This document shows positions 44,931 to 59,058 of a DNA stretch of 64,000 nt, piece after piece (position 1 is the stretch's first letter; each line of letters starts with the position of its first letter). Below the pieces are notes generated by a model. That model searched no databases and had not been told where the DNA came from. It saw nothing but the letters and a program-made list of their open reading frames with translations. This stretch comes from Epichloe hybrida (taxonomy: Eukaryota > Ascomycota > Sordariomycetes > Hypocreales > Clavicipitaceae), in NCBI GenBank assembly GCA_019022495.1, contig JAFEKR010000068.1, positions 26,170 to 90,169 on the forward strand. Reading direction: 5' to 3'. The translations under genes and the position numbers were made by a program.

Positions 44931-47900
44931 CTAATTAGTAGTTAAATTTATAACTATAGATAAGCTAGGTATTATAAGAAAAGATATTTCTATAGACGCT
45001 ACTGCCACTACCCCTTGTTATACTGTAATAGTTATTATAGTAAAGAGATATAACTATATAAGTATGCTAAAGGAAAAGACTAGAATCCTAGTTGTAGGCT
45101 TATTAGGCTTCTAAGGAATTAATCTATTAACCCTTAGGCCAAGGGATATAACTTTGTTATATCTATCTAGGATATTGTTATTAATTGTTAATTTTATTAT
45201 TTATTATAAGAAAACTAACTAACTAACCGAATCTATTACCACAAGGCATTTATTTCAAACCTAACGTTAAATAACCTTAGCTAAGCTAGCTAACACACCT
45301 ATAAATTCCCTTTAATATATTACCTTCCAATAGACCTTTAATCTCTCCTTATAAGCATTTACTGCTTGCTTTTTACCCCCTTTACTCTTAGTGCTATTCG
45401 CCCTATGCTTATTAGTAAGAGAGAGAGATTATCTCCTTCCCTCCTTTTTATAAAAAATAGGAAGTAGTAATTCCTATTATTCCCTTATTACTTTTCCTAT
45501 TATTTTCTAGTTACTTTTAAAACTTATATTACTTTCTTTATCTTTATTAATTTATTCTTATTACTACTTTTACTACTTCTACTACTTTTTCTTTTATTTT
45601 TCCTGTTTTTATAATCTTTTAATTTTATTAGAGAAATAACGCTCCTGAAATACAAAAGAAAAACCTTATAATAGTAATAGGTAAACATAGGAGCTTAATT
45701 AGTAGTAAAAATAATAAATTAGTAATATTCCTTTTATAGTTAAAGATAGTAGAGGAATCTAGACCTTTTATAAAAGTAAAGGCTACTAGTAATAGTAAGG
45801 CTCTAACTATTACCTTTAAAAGACCCTAAGAGTATAAGTTACCCTTATGCCTTTAATAGCTTACTTATAACTTCTCTAGTAATTAGAAAGAATCCGTTAA
45901 GCTAGATCTAGAGACTACTATATAGCTTAAGCTTAATAACTAGATTATAAGATTTATTAACCTTAGTAAGCATTAAGGTTAGAGAGATAATAACCTATAG
46001 GAATCATTCTAAGAAGACTTTAAAGGCTAGTCTAAAGACACCTTTAAAAGGGCTATAAAGGAAGTTATTAGAGAATTATATAATTCTTTACAAGATTATA
46101 GCGTTCTTATTAAGCAAGGCCTAGGATATTTAATTCTAGTATCCCTTAAAGAAGTGCTTTATTAAACTTTAATACCTCTTTAGTTATAGGAGAGATTATA
46201 AGAGAGACTATAATCTTCTAAACCCCTAGAGCCTTAATATTAATAGCCCTAATAACTTACCCTAGAAATCCACCTTCCCTAACCCTAAAGACTACGTAAA
46301 CCTTCACAAGAGCCCCTATAATAATTGCTATTAAATTAACAGCTTTATCCTAATAATTATTATTAATAACAACTAGGGGACTGTTATTTATAACAAAATA
46401 TGCCTTTATAGTAATTCGCCTCTAAAGATTAAATCACAAAGAAGATCTTAGAGCTTACGAAAATATATAAGGATAGTAACTACTATAGTAGGAAGCTATA
46501 TAACTTCTTAACGCTAAAGATTACGCTCTTTAAAAATAAGTATAATAGAATTAACCTCCCTTAAATATATTATTAGAAGGCTTTCCTTATTATATTAATA
46601 GGTAATACTAAATAATACTTCCTTAATTACCTCTTTAGGAATAACTATTCCTATAAAGAGATAATCACCTGTATTTATTAACGCTTTAAGATAGAAAGCA
46701 ACTAGTAATTCTATTACTACTAATAGAGTAATATAATATTAAAGAACATAATTAAGAAAAACCCTAATAAAAGCAAGCTTAATTACCTTAAGATTATATT
46801 ATTAACCCTTAAGAAAATCCACAGAGAACTATACCCTACTAAAATAGTAAATACTAAGCTTTATAAGCAGGCCTTAAATACTATAGCTAGTGTGCCTAAA
46901 TATTAGATAGTAAAATATATATACTCCCTAGGCTTTAAAAGTCTTACTAGAGACCTCTATAAGGTAATTACTATTGCGGAATTAAATAAAAGGCCCTCCT
47001 AATACCTTTAGTACTAATAAGAAAACCCTCTAGAGGCTATATTTACTAATTATTAGTATAGATAGCAATTATCCCCCCGTAGCAGAGGAAGTTATTATAA
47101 ATAAAGCCCTAGGCTAAGCACTAAGCGCTACTTTATATATAGCAAGAGTAGCTACTAGTTCTCTAATTACTTTACTAAAGAATATTAAAAGGAAAAGGAC
47201 TACTAGTAAGCTAGTAAAACATATTATATACCCCCTTTAGAGAAGAGATTCTAGGCATTTCTTACCTCCTATAAAGGGTAGGATAATAATAAGCCTAATA
47301 AAGGCTTAGGTTAGAATTAGGAATCATATCTTTTAGCCTATATAAAAGCTAAAGATAATAATAATAATATAAAGAAGCTACTATTAATAGCATACCTAAG
47401 TATTATATAATTCTTCTACTTTAAATTACAAACTAACTATAACGCTACTAATATTAATATCCTTATAACCCTAAATAATTAAGCCTTCTAACACATATTC
47501 CTTAGGTAGGAGCTTTATAAGCTATAAGAGTGTAATAAAGGCTTAATTTACTATATCTCTAAAGAACGCTATTCTAAAGAGGTCTTTAGAGGGATTATAC
47601 CTAATACTAGCGCTATAGGAAAGTTAACTATAGGAGAGGTATAAGTAAAGGCTTTATTAAGATTAATACCTTTATTAAAGGTAACCCCCTATAAACCCTA
47701 AATTATTATATTTAGCGCTAGATTAGTAGTTATAAGAGAAATCCTTTATATGCTTATAGAACTTAGAGAGCTTAAATTCTACGTCCTTAATATAGCTACC
47801 CCCTTCCTCTTCTTAATTACTAATATAGATAAAATATAAGTTAAGATTAATAACCTTACTAATGTACTTATCTAAGGTAATAAGACTATACCTATTATAT

Positions 47901-50900
47901 AATAATAAGGCTATCCTTAGTGGTTACTAGAAGTAAGAGAAATAGTTACCTTTTACCTTTTAGAAGGAGATATCCGTTAATTATATTATTAACTTAGTTA
48001 CCCTTCCGTTTAATAACTTATAAAGATTCTTTACTAAGCTAGTCATAAAGTTAAACGCTAAGTAATTAAGGAATTAACTAAAGTCTACTACTATTACTAA
48101 ATATATAGAAAGGCCCCTAGTTAATTTAAGTTTATAATTAAAGATAACTATGAATTTAACTACAAGATTATCGTTAATATCATATAAATCAATAGCTAAC
48201 TAGTACTTCACATTATTAATTTAGTAATATTATTCTAGGTAGCCTAATTCCTTAATCTAAGGAAGCAAAAGGCTTAAGATATCTAGGACGCCATCCGTGA
48301 ATATTAGATTAACACTTATCTCAGACCTCTAGAATAGATTATACATAATACTAGTAATAACTTCACTTCCACTAAGTTTAAGCACTATGCTTAACTAATA
48401 TTAATTAAGACTAATAAGATACTAATTAAAGCTTATAATAGTATTAGAAAGGTTAAGAGATAATATAAACCTTTACGCTAAGCTTATAACATTATTATAG
48501 ACTTAATTAGGATAGAACTTATGCTAGAGTAATATCTTTAAATAGCTATTAAAGTAATTAATAACTCTATAGGCTTAAATAGTATTATCCTAACCTTACT
48601 AGTCTTTAAAGGCTACCTATAAATAATAGATAAGTTACTACTAAGTATCTTTATTATTTAATATACTAAAGTAATTCGTAAAGCTACTAATAAAGTCCAC
48701 CGCTATCTAGCTTTATAGCAGGTTTATAATACCCTTAAAGCCTAGAATAGCCCTAATATAGTACCTATATATTAGCTACCCTTATAAGCTAATATATATA
48801 TAAAAAGAGAGAAGGGTAGCTAGCATAGCCCTTATAAGCTACTTACTACTAATAAAAAGACTTATATAGTTAACATACCCTGTGGCCTAGTAAAGTTTTG
48901 CTTTATAGTAGTAAAGCCTTACTATAAAGACCTATATATTATAAAGGGACTAGAGTAGTAGGAGATAGAGCCTAATAATATAAAGGAAGAAGTAATTATA
49001 TAACTAACTACTATTACTAAAAGAGATTCCCTAATAGAAGAAAGTAAAAAGCTATAGGCACTAGCTAAGAGAAAATAAAAAAGACTAAGAAAGGCCTTTA
49101 TAGTTTAATTTATAAGCGTAGAAGAGTCTAAAGGGGAGGCTTATAAAGCCTAGAAGGCCCTAAAGGGAAGCTATTAAGTTAAAGATTTACTACCTTACCT
49201 TAAAGGAATAAAAGCAAGGAAAAGAAAACCTTATAGCCCTAAGAAGAATATTAGCCTAATTTAGCTTTATATACTTATAAACAAAAATTAGAAGGAGGCC
49301 TTTATTTAAGAAGCTATAGCTAGTGGGATACTAAACATAGCATTCCTTATAGTAAAGGAAGAGGCTAATTAGAACCTTGCTCTTTAACTCCGCTAAGAAG
49401 GGAAGATTATAACCCTAGGAAAACCCTTTAAGCAATCTAATTAAGCTAAGATTAACGCTTTACAAGCTTATAATATATTTAAATTCATTAAGTATAACCT
49501 AGTAAAGCATAAAGGTTATAGAATCTTTAATTCTTATATAGTTAGAGAGATTAAAGGCAAAGGGATAGACTTACTGTATAAGAAATCCCGCCTTATTATA
49601 TTAGGCTATAATAACAAAGGAAAGGAATTTATCCTAACGTAATTGCTAATAATTTAATAAGCAAGCTAATGACTTATCATAGCTATTGCTTTATTATTAA
49701 GAAAAAGAGGTATTTACCTTTAGATTCGTAATATTACATAAGCCTACACTCAATCGCACACAGTGCTAACGAGGCTAATTATTATGAGATTACTAAAGCA
49801 AATTACATATCTCTTTCTAGAAGGGACTATAATTAAATTAATTAGACCTCTTTATAGAATTATAGAGGCTAGAACCTACTAGTAAGTAATGTACTTCCAT
49901 TACTATAGGGATAACCTTGATATAATAAGCTTAACCTATAATCCCTTATGACCATCATAGCCTTGGTTAAGAATCTTTACAAACTAATATGGATCATTAA
50001 TCTAAGACGAGCACGACCAGACGACTTGGCCAGTAGCAAGACTATATAGAATAATAAGCCTAAGGAAGCTATATTATAACTATATGTTAACTAGAAGCTT
50101 CTTATAACTTATTAATTATAGCTTAACACTAAGAACCCTCTAGGGAAGATATTACACGCCTTAATAAACGCCTTAAGTAGTAGATTAAGAATTAATAACA
50201 TAGACTATAATATATTCCTTTAGTTCTTAAGGAGGCGAAGCTCTTTATGTTTATAAATAAATCACTTACAAATAATAAGGATCTAAGCTTATAGATCAAA
50301 TACGTAATTATAATTGGCAATAAGATAATACAAGACGATAATACCTTTATTATAAAAGGTAACATTATTACGTATAGCTTAATAAAGAGCAAGAGAGTCA
50401 CTTATAGCGCGCTTACCTCTAAGTTATATAGTATAGTTTAAGGCGTAGATATTGCTTACATAATTTCCACGACTCTATATTAGATTACGGATTAATTAAA
50501 GATACCTCGAATTCCTATAATTCTCTATACTAATTCTTTTTTATTATATAAATATCTTATAAAGCTAGGAACCACAAAGGAGAAGAGACTAATAATTAAT
50601 ATTATAGCTCTTTATCAATTATACAAGAGGCACGAGATCTATAAAGTCAGGTAAATTCATAGTAATAACAATCTAGCGGATATAATAATAAAAGCATTAC
50701 TAAATTTATTACTTTCCTCTTTAATTAATTCAAACGAATTAACAATTTATATTAAAGGATAGGTAAAGAGACCTATAATATTAGGAGACAGGAGCTTAGG
50801 TAAGGAATAATAGATTAATTTAATTAACTAATGCCATAATAGCTAATCAGAGTAGCAGATTCCTATTAAGGGATTTACTAGTGTACACTTTCCTTTAATT

Positions 50901-50958
50901 TGATTTTTATTACGTTTTTAAGCTCTTTAGCCACAAAGGAAAAAGAGAGACTGCTAGT

Positions 50959-51217
50959 GTTAATTCCTTTAGATCTTTATTAGTTTAATTATAGCTAAAG
51001 ACTAGACTAATTGTGGGTCTGGCGCAATGCACGCGATATAATTAGCTGTATTAACTCGCTACCCTCTCTTTTGCCCTACATACGGATTTTGCCCACTTTT
51101 CTAGCATCTAGACTTTCCCTCTCTTTTCTCTCTTTCCTAGCTAGCTAACTAACTATCATCGACTTCAATTATACGGGATTACCCTTATACCTGCGCAGGA
51201 CCTTGGTGTAACCAACA
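50959..51217 (+). repeat. A2 3' LTR
   Basis: 259 bp, ending GTAACCAACA, followed by the TSD TAAAG; preceded by a purine tract (aaaggaaaaagagaga). Confidence 0.92.
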
Positions 51218-54200
51218 TAAAGAGCTTAAAAACATAATAAAAAGTAGATTAAAGGAAAGTGTACATAAGTAAATCCCTTAATAGGAATTCGCTGCTTTAA
51301 TTAGCCGTTGTAGCATTAGTTAATTAAATTAATCCATTAGTCCTTACCTAAGCTCCTGTCTCCTAATATTATAGGTCTCTTCACCTATCCTTTAATATAA
51401 ATTATTAATTCATTTAAATTAATTAAAGAGAAAAGTAATAAATTTAGTAATACTTTTATTATTATATCCGCTAGATTATTATTACTATTAATCCACCTAA
51501 CTTCATAGATCTCGTGCCTTTTATACAATTAATAAAGAGCTATAATATTAATTATTAGTCTCTTCTCCTTTATAGTTCCTAGCTTTATAAGATATTTATA
51601 TAGTAAAAAGGAATTAGTATAAAGAATTATAGGAATTTAAGGCATCTTTAATTAATCTGTAATCTAATATAGAGTTATGGAAATCACGTAGGTAATATTT
51701 ACGCCTTAAACCATACTATATAACTTAGAGGTAAGCGCGCTATAAGTAACTCTCTTACTCTTTATTAAGCTATATATAATAATATTACCTTTTATAATAA
51801 AGGTATTATTATCTTACATTATCTCGTTACTAATCATAATTATATATTCAATCTATAAGCTTAAATCCTTATTATTAGCAAGTAATCTATTTATAAACAT
51901 AAAGAGCTTTACCTCCTTAAGAACCAAAGGAATGTATTATAGTCCGCGTTATTAATTCTTAATCTATTACTTAAGGTGTTTATTAAGGTATATAATATTT
52001 TCCTTAGAGGGTTCTTAGTATTAAGCTATAATTAATAAGTCATAGGAAGCTTTTAGTTAATATATAGTTATAATATAGCTTCCTTAGGCTTATTATTTTA
52101 TATAGTCTTACTTTACTATTAGGGATTAAGAATTAACTTCCTTAATTTTCTAACTCTAGCCTTTCTAAGTTAATATTAGTAAGTTATTAGTATTTTAAGT
52201 TAAGATGTAACTATTAAAGATAAGGGGATTCTTAGCGGTTAATTATTACTTTTCTTTAGCTATAAAATTAGCTTTCTAAAGCTCTTTCTCTTCTTTTTAG
52301 AAGAAGTTATTATTACTTAGGCCTAATATATTATTAGTTTATATTCTAATAATACTAAAGAGATTCTTATTATTTAGGGCTATAATTAATAAGTAGGGAT
52401 TATAGGTTAAGGTTATTATATTAAGGTTATCCCTATAGTAATAGAAGTATATTACTTACTAGTAGGTTCTAGCCTCTATAATCCTGTAAAGAGGTCTAAT
52501 TAATTTAATTACAGTCTTTTCTAGAAAGAGATATGTAATTTACTTTAGTAATCTCATAATAATTAGCCTTATTAGCACTATATGTAATTAAGTGTAAGCT
52601 TATGTAATATTATGATTCTAAAGGTAAATGCCTCTTCTTCTTAATAATAGAGTAATAGCTATAATAAGTTATTAGCTTACTTATTAAATCATTAGCAATT
52701 ACGTTAGAATAAATTCCTTTCCTTTGTTATTATAGCCTTATATAATAAGGTAAGATTTCTTATATAGTAAGTCCATTCCTTTGCCTTTAATCTCTCTAAC
52801 TATATAAAAATTAAAGATTCTATAACCTCTATGCTTCGCTAGGTTATACTTAATAAATTTAAACATATTATAAGCTTATAAAGCGTTAATCTTAGCTTAA
52901 TTAAATTACTTAAAGGGTTTTCCTAGGGTTATAATCTTCCCTTCTTAGTAAAGTTAAAGAGTAAGGTTCTAATTAGCCTCTTCCTTTACTATAAGGAATA
53001 CTATATTTAGTATCCCTCTAGCTATAGCTTCTTAAATAAAGGCCTTCTCCTAATCTTTATTTATAAGTATATAAAGCTAAATTAAGCTAATAATTTTCTT
53101 AGGGCTATAAGGTCTTCTTTTCCTTACTTTTATTCCTTTAAGGCAAGATAGTAAGTCTTTAACTTAATAGCTTCCCTTTAGGGCTTTCTAGGCTTTATAA
53201 GCCTTTTCTTTAAACTCTTTTACGCTTATAAATTAGACTATAAAGGCCTTTCTTAGTCTCCCTTATTTTCTCTTAGCTAGTGCCTATAGCTCTTTATTTT
53301 CTTCTATTAGGGAATCTCTTTTAGTAGTAATAGTTAGTTATATAGTTACTTCTTTCTCTATATTATTAGGCTTTATCTCCTACCACTCTAGTCCCTTTAT
53401 AATACCTAGGTCTTTATAGTAAAGCTTTATTACTATAAAGTAAAACTTCGCTAGGCTATAGGGTATATTAACTATATAGGTCTCTCTATTAGTAGTAAGT
53501 AACTTATAAGGGCTATACTAGCTACCCTTCTCTCTTTATATATATATATTAGCCTATAGGGGTAGCTAATATATACGCGCTATATTAGGGCTATTCTAGA
53601 CTTTAAGGGCATTATAGACCTACTATAAAGCTAGATAGTAGCGGACTTTATTAGTAGCTTTATAAATTACTTTAGTATATTAAATAATAGAGATACTTAG
53701 TAGTAACTTATCTATTATTTATAAGTAGCCTCTGAAGACTAGTAAGATTAGGATAATATTATTTAGGCCTATAGAGTTATTAATTACTTTAATAGCTATT
53801 TAAAGGCGTTACTCTAGCGTAAGTTTTATCCTAATTAAGTCTATAATAATATTATAAGCTTAGCGTAAGGGTTTATAATATCTCTTAACCTTTCTAATAC
53901 TATTATAGGCTTTAATTAGTATCTTATTAGTCTTGATTAATATTAGTTAAGTATAGTGCTTAAACTTAGTAAAAGCGAAGTTATTACTAGCGTTATATAT
54001 AATCTATTCTAGAGGTCTAAGATAAGTGTTAATCTAATATTCGTGAATAGTATCCTAGATATCTTAAGCTTTCTATTTCCTTAGATTAAGGAATTAGGCT
54101 ACCTAGAATAATATTACTAAATTAATGATGTGAAGCACTAGTTAGCTATTAATTTGCATAATATTAATAATGATCTTGTAGTTAAATTCATAGTTATCTT

Positions 54201-54722
54201 TAATTATAAACTTAAATTAACTAGGGGCCTTTCTATATATTTAGTAATAGTAGTAGACTTTAGTTAATTCCTTAATTACCTAGTGTTTAACTTTATAACT
54301 AGCTTAGTAAAGAATCTTTATAAGTTATTAAATAGAAGGGTAACTAAGTTAATAATATAATTAACAGATATCTCCTTCTAAAAGGTAAAAGGTAACTGTT
54401 TCTCTTACCTCTAGTAACTACTAAGGATAGCCCTATTATTATATAATAGGTATAGTTTTATTACCTTAGATAAGTATATTAGTAAGGTTATTAATCTTAA
54501 CTTATATCTTATCTATATTAGTAATTAAGAAGAGAAAGGGGGTAGCTATATTAAGGATATAAAATTCAAGCTTTCTAAGTTCTAAGTTAACCAATGCTGT
54601 AATGGCTAATTAGAGCAGCGGATTCCTATTAAGGGATTTACTTATATATACTTTTCTTTAATCTACTTTTTATTACGTTTTTAAGCTCTTTAGCCACAAA
54701 GGAAAAAGAGAGAGACTACTAG

Positions 54723-54987
54723 TGTTAATTCCTTTGGATTTTCATTGGTTTAATTATGGCTAAAGACTAGACTAATTATGGGTCTAGCGCGATGCACGTG
54801 ACATGATTAGCTACATTAATTCGCCACCCTCTCTTTTGCCCTATACATGGATTTCGCCTACTTTCCTAGCATCTAGACTTTCCCTCTCTTCTCCCTCTTT
54901 CCTTCCTAGCTAATCAATTATCTATCATTAACTTCAATTATACGGGATTACCCTTATACCTGCGCAGGCACCTTGGTGTAACTAACA
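54723..54987 (+). repeat. A3 right LTR (inverted relative to 44,372-44,637)
   Basis: 265 bp, TGTTAATTCC...GTAACTAACA. Joined on the right directly to family B internal sequence at the position equivalent to B1 39,584. Confidence 0.9.
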
Positions 54988-57900
54988 ATAACATTATCAC
55001 GTTAAAAGATACAGAGTTTGCTTAATAATTAATAGAAGCCCTGCTTTTTAAGTTCCTTAGTAATATTATCTAACTACTAAAGAGAAAAGGGAGATAAACT
55101 ATAGAGAGCCCTATTAATCTTATAGACTCTAGTTATGCTATTAGAGTGTCCGTAAGGTTACCTAATATAGATATCTCCTTGCGCTTTAGTGTTAAGAAAG
55201 GTATTAATAATATTATATTATTACTAATTATAGTTAAGGATTATAATAAGTATATAGAACACTTATAAGGAAACCAAGTATATAACTACTATATAAAGGT
55301 CTTTATAATTAAATACCTCTAGGTTCTAATCTTCTCTTATAACCTATCTTGCTTTTATGTATAGTTCCTTATTAATTAAATACTTTATTATATACACTTA
55401 CTAGCTATTAAAGATCTTAGTGTCTTTAGGAGGAAATACTAGGTCCTAGCTATTCTTTTTATAGATTTTAATAAGTTCTTTCTTTTCTATAAGTCTCTAA
55501 AAGCTATAATAGTTATTTATAGCTTTAGCCTTAAACTAGTTAAATAGAATCTTAATCTTTATATTAGCTATATTAGCTACTTTAAGCATTAGAAAGGCAT
55601 ATAAGGTAGTTATCTCTTTTACTTTATTATTATATAAGTTATTATTATAGTAACAAATTACTAGGTTTAATTAGCAGGAAGCTTAGGGAAGAGCTTTCTT
55701 CTTGCTAAATATTATAATATTAAGATAATCTTAACGTGTATTAGATTAGAGTGATTATCTTAGAGTTTTAGATTTACATTTAAGTTATTTTAGTAGCGTT
55801 ATGTCTTTACTATTAATTTATTATTATTAATCTCTTATAAGATTCTCTTATTAAGGAGAACTCTTAGAGGGTATTAGGAGATAGCTCTGTAGTTTTTCTA
55901 GTAAAGGAGAATTATCCTTCTCCTTAAAAGAGTAATAATTCTTATCTATTTCTAAGGTATTTAATTAACTTTCTATAAAGCAAATCTTTTTCTTCTTTAT
56001 ATAAGAATAAGGAATCTTTTATACTATAAGTAGGATATTAATAATACGTTATCCCTTATTAGCAAAAGAGGGATTAATTAGATCTGTAATGTAAATAACT
56101 TTATTCTCCTTAAATTCCATGCGGGTAGGCATGTCTCTTTTATTAAAGCAAATATCCCTTATATAAATAATCCTCTAATCTTCTAGGATCTAAACCTTAT
56201 AAAGATAACATTTAGGGCTATCTATACCTATAAGTTAACCCTTCTTAGCTCTTAGTGCTATCTTCTAGGATTAAACATATTATTTATTAGGAATTTATAT
56301 ATATGTAATATATCCCTATGGTTATAGATTATGAATTAAGGCTATGTTATTAAGTCTAAGGGTGTTAAATAAGGCTTGTTAAGGAGATTAATTATTCTTA
56401 TTACTATAAGTAAGTAATAGATTAGTGATTTTAGCTACGTGCTTTATAGTGTATAGCTATAGAAGTTCTAGTAATTTAGCTTTAATTATTAAGGCTCTTG
56501 CTATCTCTATAAGAGTTTAACTAGCGCGTTTAATAATACCTTAATAGGTAGGAATATATAGTGCGCTAGTATAAAGGATAATTCCTTCCTTCTTATAATA
56601 GGCTTTAAACCTTTCCCTAAGGAATTCTATTATATTATTAGTATAGAAGTATTTAATAGTAAATCCTTTACTTAGGTTCTTAACAGTAGTCTTCTAAGCC
56701 TAGATTACTTTAACTATACTAGATCTATTAACTATTAGAATTACCTAGTAAAAGCGTGTATAGATATTAATTATATATAATATATACTTCTTCCCTCTAA
56801 ACCCTTTAGGTTTATATTTAATAAAGTCCTAGAAAATACATAAAAGAAACTTTATAGTGTTATTTAACTCCTCTTGATATATTATCTAAGGGGCCTTTAA
56901 TAATAGGCAAGCTAAATAATAGAAGTTAATTATAGAGGCAGGATTTATAGAGATTCTTACTTCTTTGTATATAAGTAGGATTTATTCCTTCCCTACGTAA
57001 CTAAGTCTCTTATATAAAAGACTGAATTTAACTTACTTAGTAACTAATTTGCTTATTAATGCTATAAAGCCATAATAAGGTTTCTTCTCTTATATAACTA
57101 GTGTAAAAATATTTAACTTCTAGTTATACTTTCTAATAACTAAGCTATTAAATATTAAGATTAATTAGTCTTTAAACCTATCTATAATAACTCCTCCTTA
57201 CTTAAGAAGTCCTAGTAAAATTATATTAACTTTAGCCTTTAGTGTGTATTAAGTGTTTAGGAGGTTTAGATATCCTTCTCTAATAGGGATTATTATATTA
57301 CTAATTCCTTTAACTATAAGTTCCTTGCTATTGCTAGCTATTATTAGCTTAGTATTAATATTAGTGTTTAAATAAGTAAACCATTTAGTTAAATTAAACA
57401 TGTGTATATTACACCTAGTGTTAAGGATATAATCTTCCTTTATAAGACAATTAGAAAGAGTCTAAAAAGAGTAGTCCTAATTAATTGCTATAAGAGTAAG
57501 ATTGCCTCTAGCACTTACAATATCTAGAGAAGCCATAGTCTTAGTTATTATTATTACAAATGCTGTATTAACCTCTTTCACAATTCTAGGGTATCCTTCA
57601 CATCTGTACTCATTCCTTAAATAATTTGAACTCCCAAAGAATTTCAGTCCAGAAGCTCAACAGCATCTGTCATTACTGCCAAAGAACCCTGATCCCTTTG
57701 AACCTCCTATAACCTCTAACTTCAATATATCATGACTCCTTAGGCATTAAGTCTTTAATTACTTTGATTATCTATAAGACCTAAATAATATTAGGAATCT
57801 TCTTAATCTTATATATACGATTCTAAAGGTTCTAATAATAATCTAGCTAAGCTCTTATTATAGTAAAATTAGCCCTCTTTAATTAGGAGAATTACTATAA

Positions 57901-59058
57901 AAGCTTAATAATAGCTAAATTAGCCTTAAAGCTATAATCACTTTTAATTAATTCTATTATTTAAGTAACTAGTATAGTGTTAGTCTATCCTATATAAGTT
58001 AAATTCTTTTAAACTTATAAAGAAAGGCTTTACTAAATAATAGAAGAGAGAATAGCATAATACTTATTAGTTTATTTAGACTAAGGAATCTTACTAGTTA
58101 TATATGCTATAAGTTATATAATATAAATGTATATTTAAACTAAGATTTCCTATTTTTTAAAGTTCTTTACCCCTTTTAGTAGTGTAATAACTATAGTCCT
58201 TATATACTAAGCCTTTATAATATTATTAAGTTCTATTAAATTTGGTTAGGTGGCTAGAATAGCTCTAGAAGTGTTACCTATACTATTTATATTAATAGGT
58301 AAGGTTATATATTAAAATTTATATACTCCTATTACTATATATACTTAATACTAATTATTATTAATTTTGTCTAATAGAAGTTATAGTAGTAGCTCTCTAA
58401 TAATTAAATTACTATATAGCTACTAATATATAGAGATATAAAGTTAAGAGTAAAAAGTGTTTTTAAATACTTTTTTAAAGTTTTACCTTAGCCTAATTAG
58501 AAAGTATTTATTATACTTACTTTACTTGCTTTACCTTATACTACTATACCTATAATACTAATTATACCTAAATAGTAATAAATCTAGATTATTAGTTTTA
58601 GGTGCCTAAGGTAGTTTTATAAGGAATATCTTATCCTAGCTTACTATTTACTAAGATTTACCTAGAAGGGTTAAACTTTTTATATATATTAAGAAGTTTA
58701 TAATAACTAGTAGTTTATAATATTATAAGAGAGCTATTACAAATATAAGAGAGGGATAATATAATAAAGGTTATACGTTTAAATCCTAGTTATATAAAAG
58801 AGTTTTTATGTTTTATTATGCAAGCTAAATTCTGATTAATTTAATTATTAACCTATATTATTAATATTATTAGTTTTAGGTAAGTAAAAAGGGTCTTTAT
58901 GCTACCCTGTAAGTTAAGTAATATGCTTTAATAAGATATTAGGAAAAGATATATAATTATATATAAGACTATAATAGTTAGATAAAAGAAAATAATAAAG
59001 AAAAAAGCATAATTATAAGCGCTAGGCTTATAACCTATGGAGTGATTTAGTGGTAAAG
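54988..59058 (-). mobile_element. Family B copy 2 (B2), truncated at both ends
   Basis: Collinear with B1 39,584 to about 43,670, minus orientation. The left end is lost at the A3 junction; the right end is inside the B LTR (starting 59,036), where C2 inserted after 23 bp of the LTR. Two stretches differ from B1. At 55,638-55,797 a different approximately 150-bp sequence replaces the B1 segment. At 57,580-57,740 about 160 bp of GC-richer, non-repetitive sequence replaces about 305 bp of B1. RIP-type stops occur throughout. Confidence 0.85.

Larger units (their letters stand above)
44671..51217 (+). mobile_element. Copia-type LTR retrotransposon, family A copy 2 (A2), complete, RIP-inactivated
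   Basis: 6,547 bp. LTRs at 44,671-44,930 and 50,959-51,217 (260 and 259 bp). TSD TAAAG at 44,666-44,670 and 51,218-51,222 shows insertion into A3. It is collinear with A1, but about 290 bp of the RT/RNase H interval (A1 29,590-29,890) is shortened at about 49,945-50,040, where the sequence is conspicuously less AT-rich than its surroundings. All frames carry many stops. Confidence 0.93.
44372..54987. mobile_element. Family A derivative with inverted LTR ends (A3), split by insertion of A2
   Basis: The left end is a minus-orientation LTR (44,372-44,637) plus 33 bp of 3' internal sequence. After A2, the minus-oriented 3' half of the element (RNase H, RT, part of integrase) continues 51,223 to about 54,583. 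There it joins abruptly to a plus-oriented 3' internal tail (about 54,585-54,722) and a plus-orientation LTR (54,723-54,987). Both ends are therefore LTR plus 3' tail facing outward, about 4.06 kb without A2. The two LTRs share a subfamily feature (ttccttcctagctaat) not seen in A1 or A2, so they belong together. No TSD matches (flanks GGTAG and ATAAC). Confidence 0.8.
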
